Shown: positions 33,580 through 42,976 of the stretch, piece after piece
Numbering within the stretch: position 1 is the first letter of the stretch
Layout: the number at the start of each line of letters is the position of its first letter
Source of the DNA: Sulfurimonas sp.
GTDB taxonomy: Bacteria; Campylobacterota; Campylobacteria; Campylobacterales; Sulfurimonadaceae
Length of the DNA: 64,000 nucleotides
Reading direction: 5' to 3'
NCBI RefSeq assembly: GCF_028714975.1
Contig: NZ_JAQTLH010000002.1
Span: 219,219 to 283,218, forward strand
Made by a program: the position numbers and the translations under genes
The notes under the pieces: generated by a model
What the model saw: the letters and a program-made list of their open reading frames with translations, nothing else
Databases searched by the model: none
What the model was told of the DNA's origin: nothing

Positions 33580-34836
33580 TTGAAATCTGTTTTTTTTATA
33601 CTTTTTGTTTTTAAAACTCTTTTATCGGCTTCTTTTAGCGGAGTTATTTCGGATAAAACTACTTCTCTTCCTATTGCAAATGCGATTGTTAGCAACTCAA
33701 GCGTTAGTACGAGCAGCGATGTAAACGGAAGTTACACCATAAACAGCGATGAAAAAGCATTATTTATCAAAGCCTACGGTTACAAACCTTATAAACTCAA
33801 TCTTGATGATAATGTTACGGCTATAAAACTTGAGCCGATAACGGTAAAAGCGCTCTATCTTACATTTTGGGGTGCAAATACAAACTCTAAGACTATAAAA
33901 AATATACTTGATATCATAGATAAAACAGAAATCAATTCAATTGTCGTTGATATAAAAAATGAGTATGGTTCAACCTCATATAAAACATCTTCCGATAAAG
34001 CAAACGGCTATGGAGCGGCAAACAATAGAACAATTAAAGATATACAATCCTTTATCTCTTTAATGAAATCAAAAAATATCTATACGATTGCCAGAATAGT
34101 TACATTTAAAGATGAGCTGCAAGCTTCAAATAATTTTGAATATGCAATAAAAAATAAAAAAAATGAACTCTCAAGAGACGCCGATAAAATGGCATGGATC
34201 GATCCGTTTGATAAAAGAAGCCATGAGTACACTGTTGCAATCGCAGAGGATGCGGCTAATGCCGGATTTGATGAGATAAATTTTGATTATATTCGTTTTC
34301 CGGCAAAAACGGAGCTAAAACTATCAAAAGAGAGTACGGAAGAAAACAGGGTAAAAGCCATAGAAGATTTTTTGCTCTTAGCTAAAAACAGACTCAGAAA
34401 ATACGGTACTTTTATCTCAGTTTCCATTTATGGAGACACTTGTTGGCGAGAAGATGATACGGGAATCGGACAAAAAATAGAGTCACTATCAAAACATGCA
34501 GACTATATCGCTCCTATGCTCTACCCTTCAGGATTTGCCCAAGGCTCGTTTGGCGTAAAATATCCGGCAGATTATCCATATATCACTATTTATAAAAGTA
34601 TAAAAAATATAGAGGGTAAAATAGACTCAAAAAGAGTTAGACCTTGGCTGCAATCATTTAAAGATTATGCACACTCAAGAAGAGAGTATAAAAAATTTGA
34701 GATAAGAGAACAGATAAAAGCGGCAGATGATATAAAAACAAGCGGCTGGATGATGTGGTCGCCCTCTAGTAAATATGATATTAACTGTTTTGTTAAAAAA
34801 GAGAAAAACGCTTTAATTCTCGGTTCAACACTTTAG
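33580..34836 (+). CDS. Putative glycoside hydrolase (DUF4015/GH13-like TIM barrel), secreted
   Basis: The 418-residue protein begins with a signal peptide (residues 1-17), then a carboxypeptidase-regulatory-like beta-sandwich (about 20-90, FSGVISDKTTSLPIANAIVS). A TIM barrel of the DUF4015 family follows: INSIVVDIKNEYG, MAWIDPFDKRSHEYTVAIAE, FDEINFDYIRFPA and ADYIAPMLYPSGF. The acidic residues at strand ends (NFDYIRFP) suggest hydrolase activity on a polysaccharide, not identified. Its start is a TTG at 33580. The 3' end overlaps the convergent YgjP-like gene by 44 bp. Confidence 0.82.
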   Translation: MKSVFFILFVFKTLLSASFSGVISDKTTSLPIANAIVSNSSVSTSSDVNGSYTINSDEKALFIKAYGYKPYKLNLDDNVTAIKLEPITVKALYLTFWGANTNSKTIKNILDIIDKTEINSIVVDIKNEYGSTSYKTSSDKANGYGAANNRTIKDIQSFISLMKSKNIYTIARIVTFKDELQASNNFEYAIKNKKNELSRDADKMAWIDPFDKRSHEYTVAIAEDAANAGFDEINFDYIRFPAKTELKLSKESTEENRVKAIEDFLLLAKNRLRKYGTFISVSIYGDTCWREDDTGIGQKIESLSKHADYIAPMLYPSGFAQGSFGVKYPADYPYITIYKSIKNIEGKIDSKRVRPWLQSFKDYAHSRREYKKFEIREQIKAADDIKTSGWMMWSPSSKYDINCFVKKEKNALILGSTL

Positions 34837-35455
34837 CATCCGGCATATACTGCTCAACTAGCGAATGAAACCTTTTTGAGTGGTTCATATGTGCCAGATG
34901 TGCTAGTTCATGCACGACTATAAAATCAATCAATCTTTTGTCAATTTTTATGAGTCCGGTATTTAAAGTTATAACTCCTCTTGAGCTACAACTTCCCCAT
35001 CTGCTTCTCATTTTTCTAAATTTTATTTCGCTATAACTTAAGTTCATTATATTTGAATAGTACTCTACTCTTGGGGTAATGTAGCTTTGTGCATAATTTT
35101 TATAAAACTTGTCGTAGCATTTTGAAATATTGTCAATGTTTGATACGGCTACACTTTTGAGGTACTCTCTTAACTCTTTTGCTTCGCCAATATCAATACT
35201 GAAAATCTCTCCAAAGAGTACAACTTCATCTTGAATATTTACTTTTTTTAGTGGGTTTTTCTCTACTGCTTGGAGCTGTTTTCTTATCCAAGGCTCCTTC
35301 TCTGTGAGAAGTTTTTGGATATATTCATTTGAAACTCTTGGAGTTTTAAGAGTTATTTCACCGCTTTTTTTAACGCTTATGTAACTATTTTTCAAATTTG
35401 CTTTGCATAGATGTAAAATTTTTAAATTGTTAAAATATATCTCACTGATACTCAA
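34793..35455 (-). CDS. YgjP-like metal-dependent hydrolase (DUF45)
   Basis: A 220-residue zinc metallopeptidase-like protein. HELAH (H182, E183, H186) with downstream H192/H197 (MNHSKRFH) is the active site, and MRSRWGSCSSRGVITLN is the family block before it. No signal peptide, so cytoplasmic. Substrate unknown; the fold is like SprT/WLM peptidases. Its start overlaps the queC stop by 14 bp, suggesting coupling, and its end overlaps the convergent hydrolase gene. Confidence 0.85.
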   Translation of the reverse strand: MSISEIYFNNLKILHLCKANLKNSYISVKKSGEITLKTPRVSNEYIQKLLTEKEPWIRKQLQAVEKNPLKKVNIQDEVVLFGEIFSIDIGEAKELREYLKSVAVSNIDNISKCYDKFYKNYAQSYITPRVEYYSNIMNLSYSEIKFRKMRSRWGSCSSRGVITLNTGLIKIDKRLIDFIVVHELAHLAHMNHSKRFHSLVEQYMPDAKVLNRELKRFSLF

Positions 35456-36116
35456 TTGGATCTTTTACTCCGGCTAATTTAAAACCATTTAATCTTAAGC
35501 GGCAGCTATCGCAAACACCGCATGCCTTATCTTCATCTTTATAGCAGCTCCATGTAAGATGCAGAGGAGTGTTTAACTCAACTGCCTTTTGGACAATTTG
35601 AGATTTTTTAAGATGTACAAGAGGCATAAAAATCTCTATTTTAGTTTCATCTTTTGTGCCGAGATTTATACTCTGCTCCATACTTTTAATGTATGACTCT
35701 CTACAATCGGGATAACCGCTGCTATCCTCCTCTACGACGCCTATGCTAATAGCTTCTGCGCCCTCTTTTTCCGCTATGGCTGCTGCAATACTTAGAAATA
35801 TACCGTTTCTAAAGGGCACATATGTAACGGGAACCCCCTCTTCTAAGCCGCCTGTGGGTACGGCTATATTTTCATCGGTTAATGCCGAAGCTCCTATTTG
35901 GGCAAAAAAATCCAAATCTATTACATATCTGTTTAAAACACCGAGTTCATCACAAATGGCATGAAAACATGAAAGTTCCTTGTCCTGCGTTCTTTGTGCA
36001 TAATTAAAATGCACGGCTATAATATCATATCCGATTTTTTTCATCATGTATGCACTCAGTGTCGAGTCCATACCGCCGCTCATAATACAGAGTGCTTTTT
36101 TGTTTTTCGTAATCAT
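35442..36116 (-). CDS. queC: 7-cyano-7-deazaguanine synthase
   Basis: QueC makes preQ0, the precursor of queuosine. The PP-loop motif SGGMDST is at residues 13-19. The C-terminal zinc site has four Cys (SCYKDEDKACGVCDSC). VPVTYVPFRN is also diagnostic. The length of 224 is normal. No preQ1 riboswitch is visible upstream. Confidence 0.94.
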   Translation of the reverse strand: MITKNKKALCIMSGGMDSTLSAYMMKKIGYDIIAVHFNYAQRTQDKELSCFHAICDELGVLNRYVIDLDFFAQIGASALTDENIAVPTGGLEEGVPVTYVPFRNGIFLSIAAAIAEKEGAEAISIGVVEEDSSGYPDCRESYIKSMEQSINLGTKDETKIEIFMPLVHLKKSQIVQKAVELNTPLHLTWSCYKDEDKACGVCDSCRLRLNGFKLAGVKDPIEYQ

Positions 36117-36200
36117 AAAAATATTTTAACATAATATTTTAATCTTCATTGAAAGATATAACCAATATAATGCTCAAATACACAAAATGAAGGAGATATT

Positions 36201-36374
36201 ATGGATATTTCATCAGCAACTGCTCCATCTTCACCTGAAGTAGAAGTAATGAAAAAAGCTACGGAAGTGCAGGAGCGACAAATTTTAAAAGTTTTAGAGA
36301 GTGCGACTGAACAATCAAAGCAGGCTGCAGCGCAAAAAACCGGTCTTGGAAACCACCTAAATATAACAGGTTGA
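36201..36374 (+). CDS. YjfB-like putative motility protein, 57 residues
   Basis: A strong AAGGAG ribosome site precedes the ATG at 36201. The sequence MDISSATAPSSPEVEVMKKA followed by a Gln/Ala-rich helix and NHLNITG resembles the small YjfB_motility family, found beside motility genes in several phyla. It is short enough to be missed by gene callers. Function unproven. Confidence 0.65.
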   Translation: MDISSATAPSSPEVEVMKKATEVQERQILKVLESATEQSKQAAAQKTGLGNHLNITG

Positions 36375-36401
36375 ATAACCTTTCTTATATTTGATATAAC
36401 C

Positions 36402-36827
36402 ATGATTGAACTTGATAACAGAACCTCATTACAAATTGATATCGGCATAGTTGAAAAGATAGCGGATTTTCTAACAAAAAAAGAGATAGAACTCATTATT
36501 ACGGATAGCCAAGAGATGAGAGAGATAAACAAAACTCATCGCAATATCGATAAAGATACCGATGTTTTAAGTTTTCCCTATGAAGATATGCCTATGTGCC
36601 CGCTTGGAAGTATAGTTATCTCCTCCTTTTATGTAGAAGAGAAAGCAAAAGAGCTAGGTCATAGCCAAAATGATGAATTTGCGTTGCTTTTCATACACGG
36701 TTTGCTCCATCTTTTAGGATATGATCATGAGGTTGACAGCGGTGAGATGCGAGAAAAAGAGGCAGAACTTATAAGAAAATTTAATCTACCGCAAAGTTTG
36801 ATAGTCAGAACAGAGGGTAATATTTAA
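36402..36827 (+). CDS. ybeY: Endoribonuclease YbeY
   Basis: YbeY is a metal-dependent RNase for 16S rRNA maturation and ribosome quality control. The zinc motif [11 protein letters not shown] (H99, H103, H109) is complete, and DVLSFPYE is the second family block. The length of 141 is normal. It lies 27 bp after the YjfB-like gene. Confidence 0.94.
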   Translation: MIELDNRTSLQIDIGIVEKIADFLTKKEIELIITDSQEMREINKTHRNIDKDTDVLSFPYEDMPMCPLGSIVISSFYVEEKAKELGHSQNDEFALLFIHGLLHLLGYDHEVDSGEMREKEAELIRKFNLPQSLIVRTEGNI

Positions 36828-36839
36828 TTTATTTTACAA

Positions 36840-38627
36840 TTACTGTTTTATATATCCTAGTTCTAGCAGCTTATCATATATATCAGAGACAATTTTTCCC
36901 GCAGCGGAACCGCCGTGCCCTCCGTGTTCAACCAATGCTAAAACTACATATTGAGGGTTGTCGAATGGACCGTAAGTAGTTAGCCATGCGTGAGAGCGTG
37001 AATAGTACTCCATGTCATGTTCAGATTCTCTATTTTTTATATTTTGCATAATACCTACGACTTGAGCCGTTCCTGTTTTGCCTGCAATTTTAACTTTTGG
37101 ATTTACATAATTGACTGCCGTTCCTCCGGGAGCATTACAAACTTCATACATTGCTTTTTGAATAATCGGCAGTTTTTTTAGTTCATTTTCATCAAGCACA
37201 TCTTCAAATCTCGGTTTGACGACTTGAAAACCCAGCATGTTTGCAAAATGTGGATGAGGAAGTTTACCTGTTGCCATAAGAGCGGTAAATCGAGCTATTT
37301 GCATCGGTGTTGTTAAGAAATCTCCCTGCCCTATAGATGTATTTACTGTTTCTCCGATATACCACGGCTGATTATGTTTTTTTCTCTTCCATTCACGAGA
37401 TGGAACCGTACCGACAAACTCATTTGGCAGATCTACTTCAGTTTTTCTACCAAGACCGTATCTGGTAAGTCCTTCACTCATTTTATCGATGCCTAGTTTA
37501 AGACTTCCTTTGTAAAAAAAGTCATCGCAACTCTCTCTTATAGCCTTTTTAATTTCTACTTGTCCATGCCCGTCTTTCTTCCAGCATCTAAATACTCTTT
37601 GTCCAAGCGGCATTGATGCGGTACAATAAGTATTCCAATTGGGACCTATTTCAGGGGAAGATATATATATTAGTCCAAGTCCTGTTTTTATAGTTGATCC
37701 AGGGGGATAAAGCCCATGAATAAGTTTGTTTGTAAATGGTTTATCAAGGCTTACCGATAATTTTTCCCATGTTTCATTACTGATGCCGGAGACAAAAGTA
37801 TTTAAATCATATTCAGGAAAACTGCTTGCCGATAAAATAGCACCGTCAACCCCCATAACTATAACCGCGCCGGATTTATTTTGAAAAAGTGATGATATAT
37901 ATTTTTGAAGTTCAATATCTATATTTAGAGTTAATTTTCTATCTTCTACGGCTCGCTCAATAGAGAGTTCTTCTACCTTTTGATTGTTTGCATTTACTTT
38001 TATCTCTCGTCTGCCGGCTAAACCCTGCATATATGTATTGTAATATCTTTCAATACCTGTTTTGCCGGTGTAACCTATAAGCTCTATAAGTTTTTCTTCT
38101 TCAACATCACTCTTGTTTGCACGAGAAACATAGCCGATAGAATGCGATGCAACTTCTTTGTACGGATAATATCTTTTAGGTGAAGATATTATATTAATAT
38201 TTTCCCTTAAATTCAATATTGAGTATACAGGCATAATCTCTTCGTATGATACAAACTCAACTATATCAATAAAATTATGATTGTAGTATGAATCAGCTTT
38301 TTTATAATCTTTAATTATTTTTTCTTTATCTAGTTTTGGCAATAATTTAACAAGCGTGCTTACCTCTTCTTCAAATATATGCAGATTCTTTTTTAATCCT
38401 AAATGCGGAGCTAATTGTATTTTAAAACCAAGTTGATTGATGGCAATGGGTCTATTGTTTATATCAACTATTTCGCCTCTTACGGGTGCTATTTGCTCAG
38501 TTTTAATAGTGTTGTTGTAGGAGAGTCTTTCATAGTAACTATTTGATTCAACCGATAGTGAAAAAACTCTTACAAGAAGTGCCAGCCATATAGCAATAAA
38601 TATAAAAAGTATAAATTTTATTTTCAC
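36840..38627 (-). CDS. mrdA: Penicillin-binding protein 2 (cell elongation transpeptidase)
   Basis: It cross-links peptidoglycan during elongation, partnered with RodA. One N-terminal membrane helix (about residues 3-22) precedes the dimerisation domain and a transpeptidase domain. The active site is near residue 310 (PPGSTIKTG), with SCD near 367 and KTGTAQV near 514. The length of 595 is typical. Its start overlaps the upstream membrane-protein gene by 4 bp. Confidence 0.95.
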   Translation of the reverse strand: MKIKFILFIFIAIWLALLVRVFSLSVESNSYYERLSYNNTIKTEQIAPVRGEIVDINNRPIAINQLGFKIQLAPHLGLKKNLHIFEEEVSTLVKLLPKLDKEKIIKDYKKADSYYNHNFIDIVEFVSYEEIMPVYSILNLRENINIISSPKRYYPYKEVASHSIGYVSRANKSDVEEEKLIELIGYTGKTGIERYYNTYMQGLAGRREIKVNANNQKVEELSIERAVEDRKLTLNIDIELQKYISSLFQNKSGAVIVMGVDGAILSASSFPEYDLNTFVSGISNETWEKLSVSLDKPFTNKLIHGLYPPGSTIKTGLGLIYISSPEIGPNWNTYCTASMPLGQRVFRCWKKDGHGQVEIKKAIRESCDDFFYKGSLKLGIDKMSEGLTRYGLGRKTEVDLPNEFVGTVPSREWKRKKHNQPWYIGETVNTSIGQGDFLTTPMQIARFTALMATGKLPHPHFANMLGFQVVKPRFEDVLDENELKKLPIIQKAMYEVCNAPGGTAVNYVNPKVKIAGKTGTAQVVGIMQNIKNRESEHDMEYYSRSHAWLTTYGPFDNPQYVVLALVEHGGHGGSAAGKIVSDIYDKLLELGYIKQ

Positions 38628-39076
38628 AATATACTCATAATAAAAAATTCAATCACCATGTAATAGATAACATGATAATCTATGCTTGGAGCCGGAAGTA
38701 GAAATATTTTTGATAAAAGTAAATGAAAAACGAAAAAGCCGATATATACAAAAATAACGGTTGCAATTTTTATACATGCATTACAGCTGATAATTTGAAT
38801 TAATTTTGGTATAAGATATTTATAAATAAATGTAAAATATATAATAGTGCTAAAGAGTACATATCCGTTTTGTGCTTCAAAAAGTAATAAACAAAAAAAT
38901 ATTAAAAATAGAGAGATAGCATTTTCTTCTTTAAGTGCTTTTGAAAATAGTATAAATAGTATAGCAAGCAAAGGCGGTAAAAACAGGTAAATACCGCTTA
39001 ATGCAGTGTATATTACAAATACAACGGCATATATATACGGTGTTAAAGAGTTTTTATTAGAGATACTTCGTTGCAT
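38624..39076 (-). CDS. Multi-pass membrane protein, possibly MreD-like
   Basis: A 150-residue hydrophobic protein with about five membrane segments. It immediately precedes mrdA, the slot often held by MreD in rod-shape operons, and overlaps both neighbours (33 bp with the acetyltransferase gene, 4 bp with mrdA). Sequence resemblance to MreD is weak, so the name is inferred from context. Confidence 0.55.
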   Translation of the reverse strand: MQRSISNKNSLTPYIYAVVFVIYTALSGIYLFLPPLLAILFILFSKALKEENAISLFLIFFCLLLFEAQNGYVLFSTIIYFTFIYKYLIPKLIQIISCNACIKIATVIFVYIGFFVFHLLLSKIFLLPAPSIDYHVIYYMVIEFFIMSIL

Positions 39077-39504
39077 ACCGGAAAGTGTTTACATTTAATA
39101 CAGTCAGCCCAAATTTTGTGCTCTGGAATTGATTCTTTTGGAATTTCAACAAACCCTAGTTTTTCAAAAAACGACTGTTTGTATGTTAAACTAAGGACTT
39201 TTTTTAGACCCAAAGAGTTGGCTTCTTCTATTGCTTTAGCAATTAAACTTTGCCCTATACCCATACCTCTTTTATTCTCTTTTACAACAAGTGATCTTAT
39301 TTCTGCCAGCAAAGGCGTGTGAATATGTAAAGCACAAAAACCGACTATTTCATCATCTTCTTTTGCTAATATATATGATCTTATATTTGTTGCTATTTCA
39401 TCAGAGCTTCTTGCAAGTATAACCCCTGCTTCAACTTCAGGTATAACAAGTTTTTGCATATTTTCAATATCGGATAATTTAGCTTTTGTTAATTCAATGC
39501 TCAT
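39043..39504 (-). CDS. GNAT acetyltransferase, short-form N-acetylglutamate synthase-like
   Basis: The 153-residue GNAT protein has the acetyl-CoA loop KENKRGMGIGQSLIAKAIEE. The C-terminus KIWADCIKCKHFPVCNE, with three Cys, resembles the short ArgA-type synthases of bacteria lacking a full-length ArgA. It would catalyse the first step of arginine biosynthesis. Substrate specificity is inferred. It starts within the end of the engB-like gene. Confidence 0.7.
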   Translation of the reverse strand: MSIELTKAKLSDIENMQKLVIPEVEAGVILARSSDEIATNIRSYILAKEDDEIVGFCALHIHTPLLAEIRSLVVKENKRGMGIGQSLIAKAIEEANSLGLKKVLSLTYKQSFFEKLGFVEIPKESIPEHKIWADCIKCKHFPVCNEVSLIKTL

Positions 39505-40111
39505 CAGAATCTCCTTTTAAAATATCATGTATAACACTTAGAGCTTTTTGCAGACCTCTCTTTTTTGAACTTGAAACCATTAGAGCATTAGGAAACTCTT
39601 TTTTAAGCGCACTTTGCTCTTTTTGATTTAGTTTGTCTATTTTTGTAAAAATTTGTAATATATGTTGAGTCTCATCCGAGTGTTCAAGTAAAAAATCACT
39701 TACCGATTTGTCAATCTCCAAAAATGGATGTCTACAGTCAACAAGATGAACAAAAATCTTTATCTGTTTTCTTTTAGATATATAATCCGTTAAATTTTTC
39801 TCCCAATCGCTTTTTATTGATTGTGAAACTTTTGCATATCCAAAACCCGGTAAATCAACAAACTTTGCAAAACTCTTCTTTGAATTTTCTCTATCTATAA
39901 ATGTAACATCAAAGTAGTTAATAAGTCTTGTTTTTCCGGGTGTTGAAGATACTTTTGCTAAACCTTTATGATTCGCCAAAGCATTTAAAAGAGAGCTTTT
40001 CCCGACATTCGAGCGAGCCATAAAAACAATCTCATTTTGTTCCTCTGTATCTGGCGCATTATCTATATTCGGAGCGGATATTATAAATTTTGCGTCAACG
40101 ATTTCAATCAT
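39494..40111 (-). CDS. engB: Ribosome-biogenesis GTPase YsxC/EngB
   Basis: A small circularly normal GTPase of 205 residues needed for 50S assembly. P-loop ARSNVGKSS is at residues 32-40, the G3 motif DLPGFGYA follows, and TKIDKL is G4. It overlaps lptA by 8 bp and the acetyltransferase gene by 11 bp. Confidence 0.94.
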   Translation of the reverse strand: MIEIVDAKFIISAPNIDNAPDTEEQNEIVFMARSNVGKSSLLNALANHKGLAKVSSTPGKTRLINYFDVTFIDRENSKKSFAKFVDLPGFGYAKVSQSIKSDWEKNLTDYISKRKQIKIFVHLVDCRHPFLEIDKSVSDFLLEHSDETQHILQIFTKIDKLNQKEQSALKKEFPNALMVSSSKKRGLQKALSVIHDILKGDSDEH

Positions 40112-40586
40112 TTTTTACCTTCTTTTTATCTTCAGGTATATCAAAAATCATTATTACAGGCTCTTTTTCGGCACCTTTTGCATATGCTTTGCCTTCTATA
40201 GTTTTTAAAATAACCTCTTCGCCTATAATCTCTTTTTTCTCATTAATCTGTTTTAGATGAACATCTTTAAAAAAATGATACTCTTTTTCTTTTGGAAGAT
40301 ATACTACTTTTTGTGCTTTGCCTTTATATATTGCACCCTCAAGCGTTTGTATATAAAAAGAAGCGCTGCCTTCTGCAATAAATTTAGTCGGTTCCTGATT
40401 ACTGTTTGTATAAATTGTAACTTTTGTTGCATTGAGCTCATCAGAGCCTCTTATTATATTTACATCGCCTTCAAAAACAGAGATGCCTGATTTTTGATCT
40501 GCATTAAAAAGCTTCGCCTTTACTTTTAGCTCTTGTGAAAATAGCGCCGTTGCTAAAAAAATTGTTAAAAAAATCGTTTTTTTCAT
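40104..40586 (-). CDS. lptA: LPS transport periplasmic protein LptA
   Basis: LptA forms the periplasmic bridge carrying LPS to the outer membrane. It has a signal peptide (MKKTIFLTIFLATALFS) and an OstA-like beta-jellyroll (VFEGDVNIIRGSDELNATKV; GSASFYIQTLEGAIYKGKAQ). The length of 160 fits. It is encoded next to lptC, overlapping it by 4 bp. Confidence 0.88.
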   Translation of the reverse strand: MKKTIFLTIFLATALFSQELKVKAKLFNADQKSGISVFEGDVNIIRGSDELNATKVTIYTNSNQEPTKFIAEGSASFYIQTLEGAIYKGKAQKVVYLPKEKEYHFFKDVHLKQINEKKEIIGEEVILKTIEGKAYAKGAEKEPVIMIFDIPEDKKKVKND

Positions 40587-41104
40587 TTATTTCTCTCTTC
40601 TAGTTGATACTTTACTACAACATCTCTTGATTCTACTCTCTCTAAAGAGTTATTATACTTTAATTCTTTTCCATTCACTATATTTGAACCCTTATAAAGT
40701 AGATAATCCCCATCTGCCGTAGCAATGGTTGTTTTTTTATCATAAGTGGCTTTTTGTGTTTCAAAAGTCAACCCGTCTTCTCTTACATATACAATATCCC
40801 CATCTAAGTAAACTATATCATCTTTGTATATACCGTTATTTGATTTCATGTTTGCTATGTACTCTTTAGAGTTATCTGTGTAATTTATTTTTTCAACCGT
40901 GTATCTATCGGTATATCTTGTTGCTTTATTACCGTTTATCAAACTAATAAGTCCTTTGGCGTTAAGTTCATGCATTGTAAAAGATGAGATGCTAAAGAGA
41001 GGCACTTCACCAAATTTTTGCTGTTCCATTTCTAAAGGCTTGAATACAAGAAATATCATTAATAAACAAGAAAAGATAAATAAAAAGAAATAATTTATGT
41101 TCAT
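40583..41104 (-). CDS. lptC: LPS transport protein LptC
   Basis: A 173-residue bitopic protein with an N-terminal membrane anchor (about residues 4-20) and an OstA-like beta domain. It receives LPS from LptB2FG and passes it to LptA. Sequence conservation of LptC is low; position between kdsC and lptA, as in many genomes, supports the call. Confidence 0.82.
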   Translation of the reverse strand: MNINYFFLFIFSCLLMIFLVFKPLEMEQQKFGEVPLFSISSFTMHELNAKGLISLINGNKATRYTDRYTVEKINYTDNSKEYIANMKSNNGIYKDDIVYLDGDIVYVREDGLTFETQKATYDKKTTIATADGDYLLYKGSNIVNGKELKYNNSLERVESRDVVVKYQLEERNK

Positions 41105-41105
41105 A

Positions 41106-41600
41106 TTATAACCATGGAGCTATAAATTGCTCTCTTAAATCATTCTCATCAATCAAAATATCTATCATCTCTCTTACGGCACCTTCTCCGCCCTTAGATG
41201 CAAGAGTAGTGTCGGCAAGCTCTCTGATCTCTTTTACTCCATCCTTTGGCGTAAAGCTTCTACCTGCTCTCTTTAACATTCTTAAATCATTTAAATCGTC
41301 ACCTATCGCAGCAACTTCGTAATCTTTGAGTTCAAGTAAATCAACAAGTTCGCTCAGCACTTTTTCTTTATCTTTAACGCCCTGATATAGATACTTAATG
41401 CCTAGTTCTTTGGCTCTTCTCTCGACTATGCTAGATTCTCTTCCTGTAATTATGGCAGCATGCCAGCCCATTTTTATCCATGAACTTATAGCAAGACCGT
41501 CTTTTACATTGAAATTTTTTGTTTCACTGCCGTCAGATGAGTATATTATCTCTCCGTTTGTAAGACAACCGTCAACATCTAATATAATAAGTTTAATCAC
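41106..41600 (-). CDS. kdsC: 3-deoxy-D-manno-octulosonate-8-phosphate phosphatase
   Basis: A HAD-superfamily phosphatase that makes Kdo for LPS. The nucleophile motif DVDGCLTNG has D8 and D10; later GDDLNDLRML binds Mg. It is capless and 164 residues long, as usual for KdsC. It precedes lptC-lptA, so Kdo synthesis and LPS export are in one operon. It overlaps hisB by 4 bp. Confidence 0.93.
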   Translation of the reverse strand: MIKLIILDVDGCLTNGEIIYSSDGSETKNFNVKDGLAISSWIKMGWHAAIITGRESSIVERRAKELGIKYLYQGVKDKEKVLSELVDLLELKDYEVAAIGDDLNDLRMLKRAGRSFTPKDGVKEIRELADTTLASKGGEGAVREMIDILIDENDLREQFIAPWL

Positions 41601-42169
41601 AATACATCTTTTGTGCTTGGAATGCCGACTCTATCGTTTTTTTGCACTGCACGACGAATCGCAACGGCAACTGCTTTAAAAGCGGCTTCTATGATATGAT
41701 GTCTATTTTTTCCTCTAAGAGTTACTATGTGAGCACTAATTTTTGCATTTGATATAAAAGCCTTAAAAAACTCTTCAACAAGTTCAGTGTCAAATTGTCC
41801 GACTTTTCCCGTTACATCAATCTCATAAACTAAATAGGGACGATTGCTTAAATCTAAGTCACAACTCACACACGCCTCATCCATAACGATATTTGCACTG
41901 CCGAAACGCTCCATATTTTTGAGAGGATATATAGCTTCGGCTAAAAGCGAACCAAGAACGATGCCGACATCTTCTACACTGTGGTGATCATCTATATGCG
42001 TATCGCCCTTGCATGTTATCTCCAAATCTATCAAAGAGTGTTTTGAAAAACTCTCCAACATGTGATCCAAAAACCCGACGCCTGTGTCTATTTTACTTTT
42101 ACCGGCTCCATTAAGAGAGAGTGAGATAGTTATATCCGTCTCTTTTGTTTTTCTGCTTTTGCTAATCAT
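41597..42169 (-). CDS. hisB: Imidazoleglycerol-phosphate dehydratase
   Basis: HisB catalyses the sixth histidine biosynthesis step. GVGFLDHMLESFSKHS and the metal-binding DDHHSVEDVGIVLG and RHHIIEAAFKA blocks are complete. At 190 residues it is the monofunctional dehydratase, without the phosphatase domain of the E. coli protein. It begins 3 bp after the rlpA stop and overlaps kdsC. Confidence 0.95.
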   Translation of the reverse strand: MISKSRKTKETDITISLSLNGAGKSKIDTGVGFLDHMLESFSKHSLIDLEITCKGDTHIDDHHSVEDVGIVLGSLLAEAIYPLKNMERFGSANIVMDEACVSCDLDLSNRPYLVYEIDVTGKVGQFDTELVEEFFKAFISNAKISAHIVTLRGKNRHHIIEAAFKAVAVAIRRAVQKNDRVGIPSTKDVL

Positions 42170-42172
42170 TGC

Positions 42173-42976
42173 TTAATCCTCTCTCACGATAAATGAATTT
42201 TTAAAATTTCCAAGTGACTTATAATCTCTTGCTTCTTGTTCGCTTCTAAAACCTTTTAGCCACACTTTAAACATTCTGCCGTTTTCTGTTTGCATATCTT
42301 TGATAATAGTCTTATATCCGTTAGTGTCGTTATATTTCTTTTGGGTTGCAAGAGCTCCTTCAATTTTAGAAAAAGATGCAATCTGAATAGCAAATCCATC
42401 TATAATCTGCTCTTGTGGGGAACCTTTTAACTCTTCTCTAGGTGGGATTTGTTGCCCTCCTTTTACATTAAAACCAAGCACTTCAACGGTTACCGGCGCC
42501 GTTCCGTCGTTAAGCATACCTATCTTGCGAGCCGCCGTGTTGGATAAGTCAATAATTCTTGTATCTACAAACGGTCCTCTGTCGTTTATTCTAACAACAG
42601 TATTTAAACCGTTTCTTTGATTTGTTACTTTTACTATCGTATTCATCGGCAGAGTTTTGTGCGCGGCAGTCATATCATACATGTTGTAAGTTTCACCGTT
42701 AGAAGTTGATTTGCCGTGAAAATCGGGACCGTACCAACTTGCATTGCCGCTAAACTCATCACCCACGCTTACAACAGTCGGATAATATTTTATTCCTCTG
42801 ATTTCATACGGTTTCATCGTCGGGTGTGTGTAATCTTTTTTGCTGATATACGGAGTGCGCACATCATCTCTATCTTCAGGGTAAGTTTGCGGATATGTAC
42901 TTTTGCTCTTTGAGCTACATCCGGCACCTAAAATTAGCATAGAGACGGCAATAAAAATAGATAATTTTTTATCCAT
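42173..42976 (-). CDS. rlpA: RlpA-like septal lytic transglycosylase lipoprotein with SPOR domain
   Basis: A lipoprotein (lipobox ILGAGC, Cys about residue 20) with a double-psi beta-barrel: [35 protein letters not shown] and [19 protein letters not shown], including the catalytic Asp. The last 70 residues are a SPOR domain ([20 protein letters not shown]) that binds denuded septal glycan. It follows the MltD-like gene by a 1-bp overlap. Confidence 0.92.
   Translation of the reverse strand: MDKKLSIFIAVSMLILGAGCSSKSKSTYPQTYPEDRDDVRTPYISKKDYTHPTMKPYEIRGIKYYPTVVSVGDEFSGNASWYGPDFHGKSTSNGETYNMYDMTAAHKTLPMNTIVKVTNQRNGLNTVVRINDRGPFVDTRIIDLSNTAARKIGMLNDGTAPVTVEVLGFNVKGGQQIPPREELKGSPQEQIIDGFAIQIASFSKIEGALATQKKYNDTNGYKTIIKDMQTENGRMFKVWLKGFRSEQEARDYKSLGNFKNSFIVRED

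Noticed and set aside
35442..36201. preQ1 riboswitch upstream of queC
   Set aside because: The short region before the start has no aptamer-like stem or conserved tail.
36146..36532. Minus-strand frame of 128 codons opposite the YjfB-like gene and ybeY
   Set aside because: Shadow of two better-supported plus-strand genes; Ser/Ile-rich with no family pattern.
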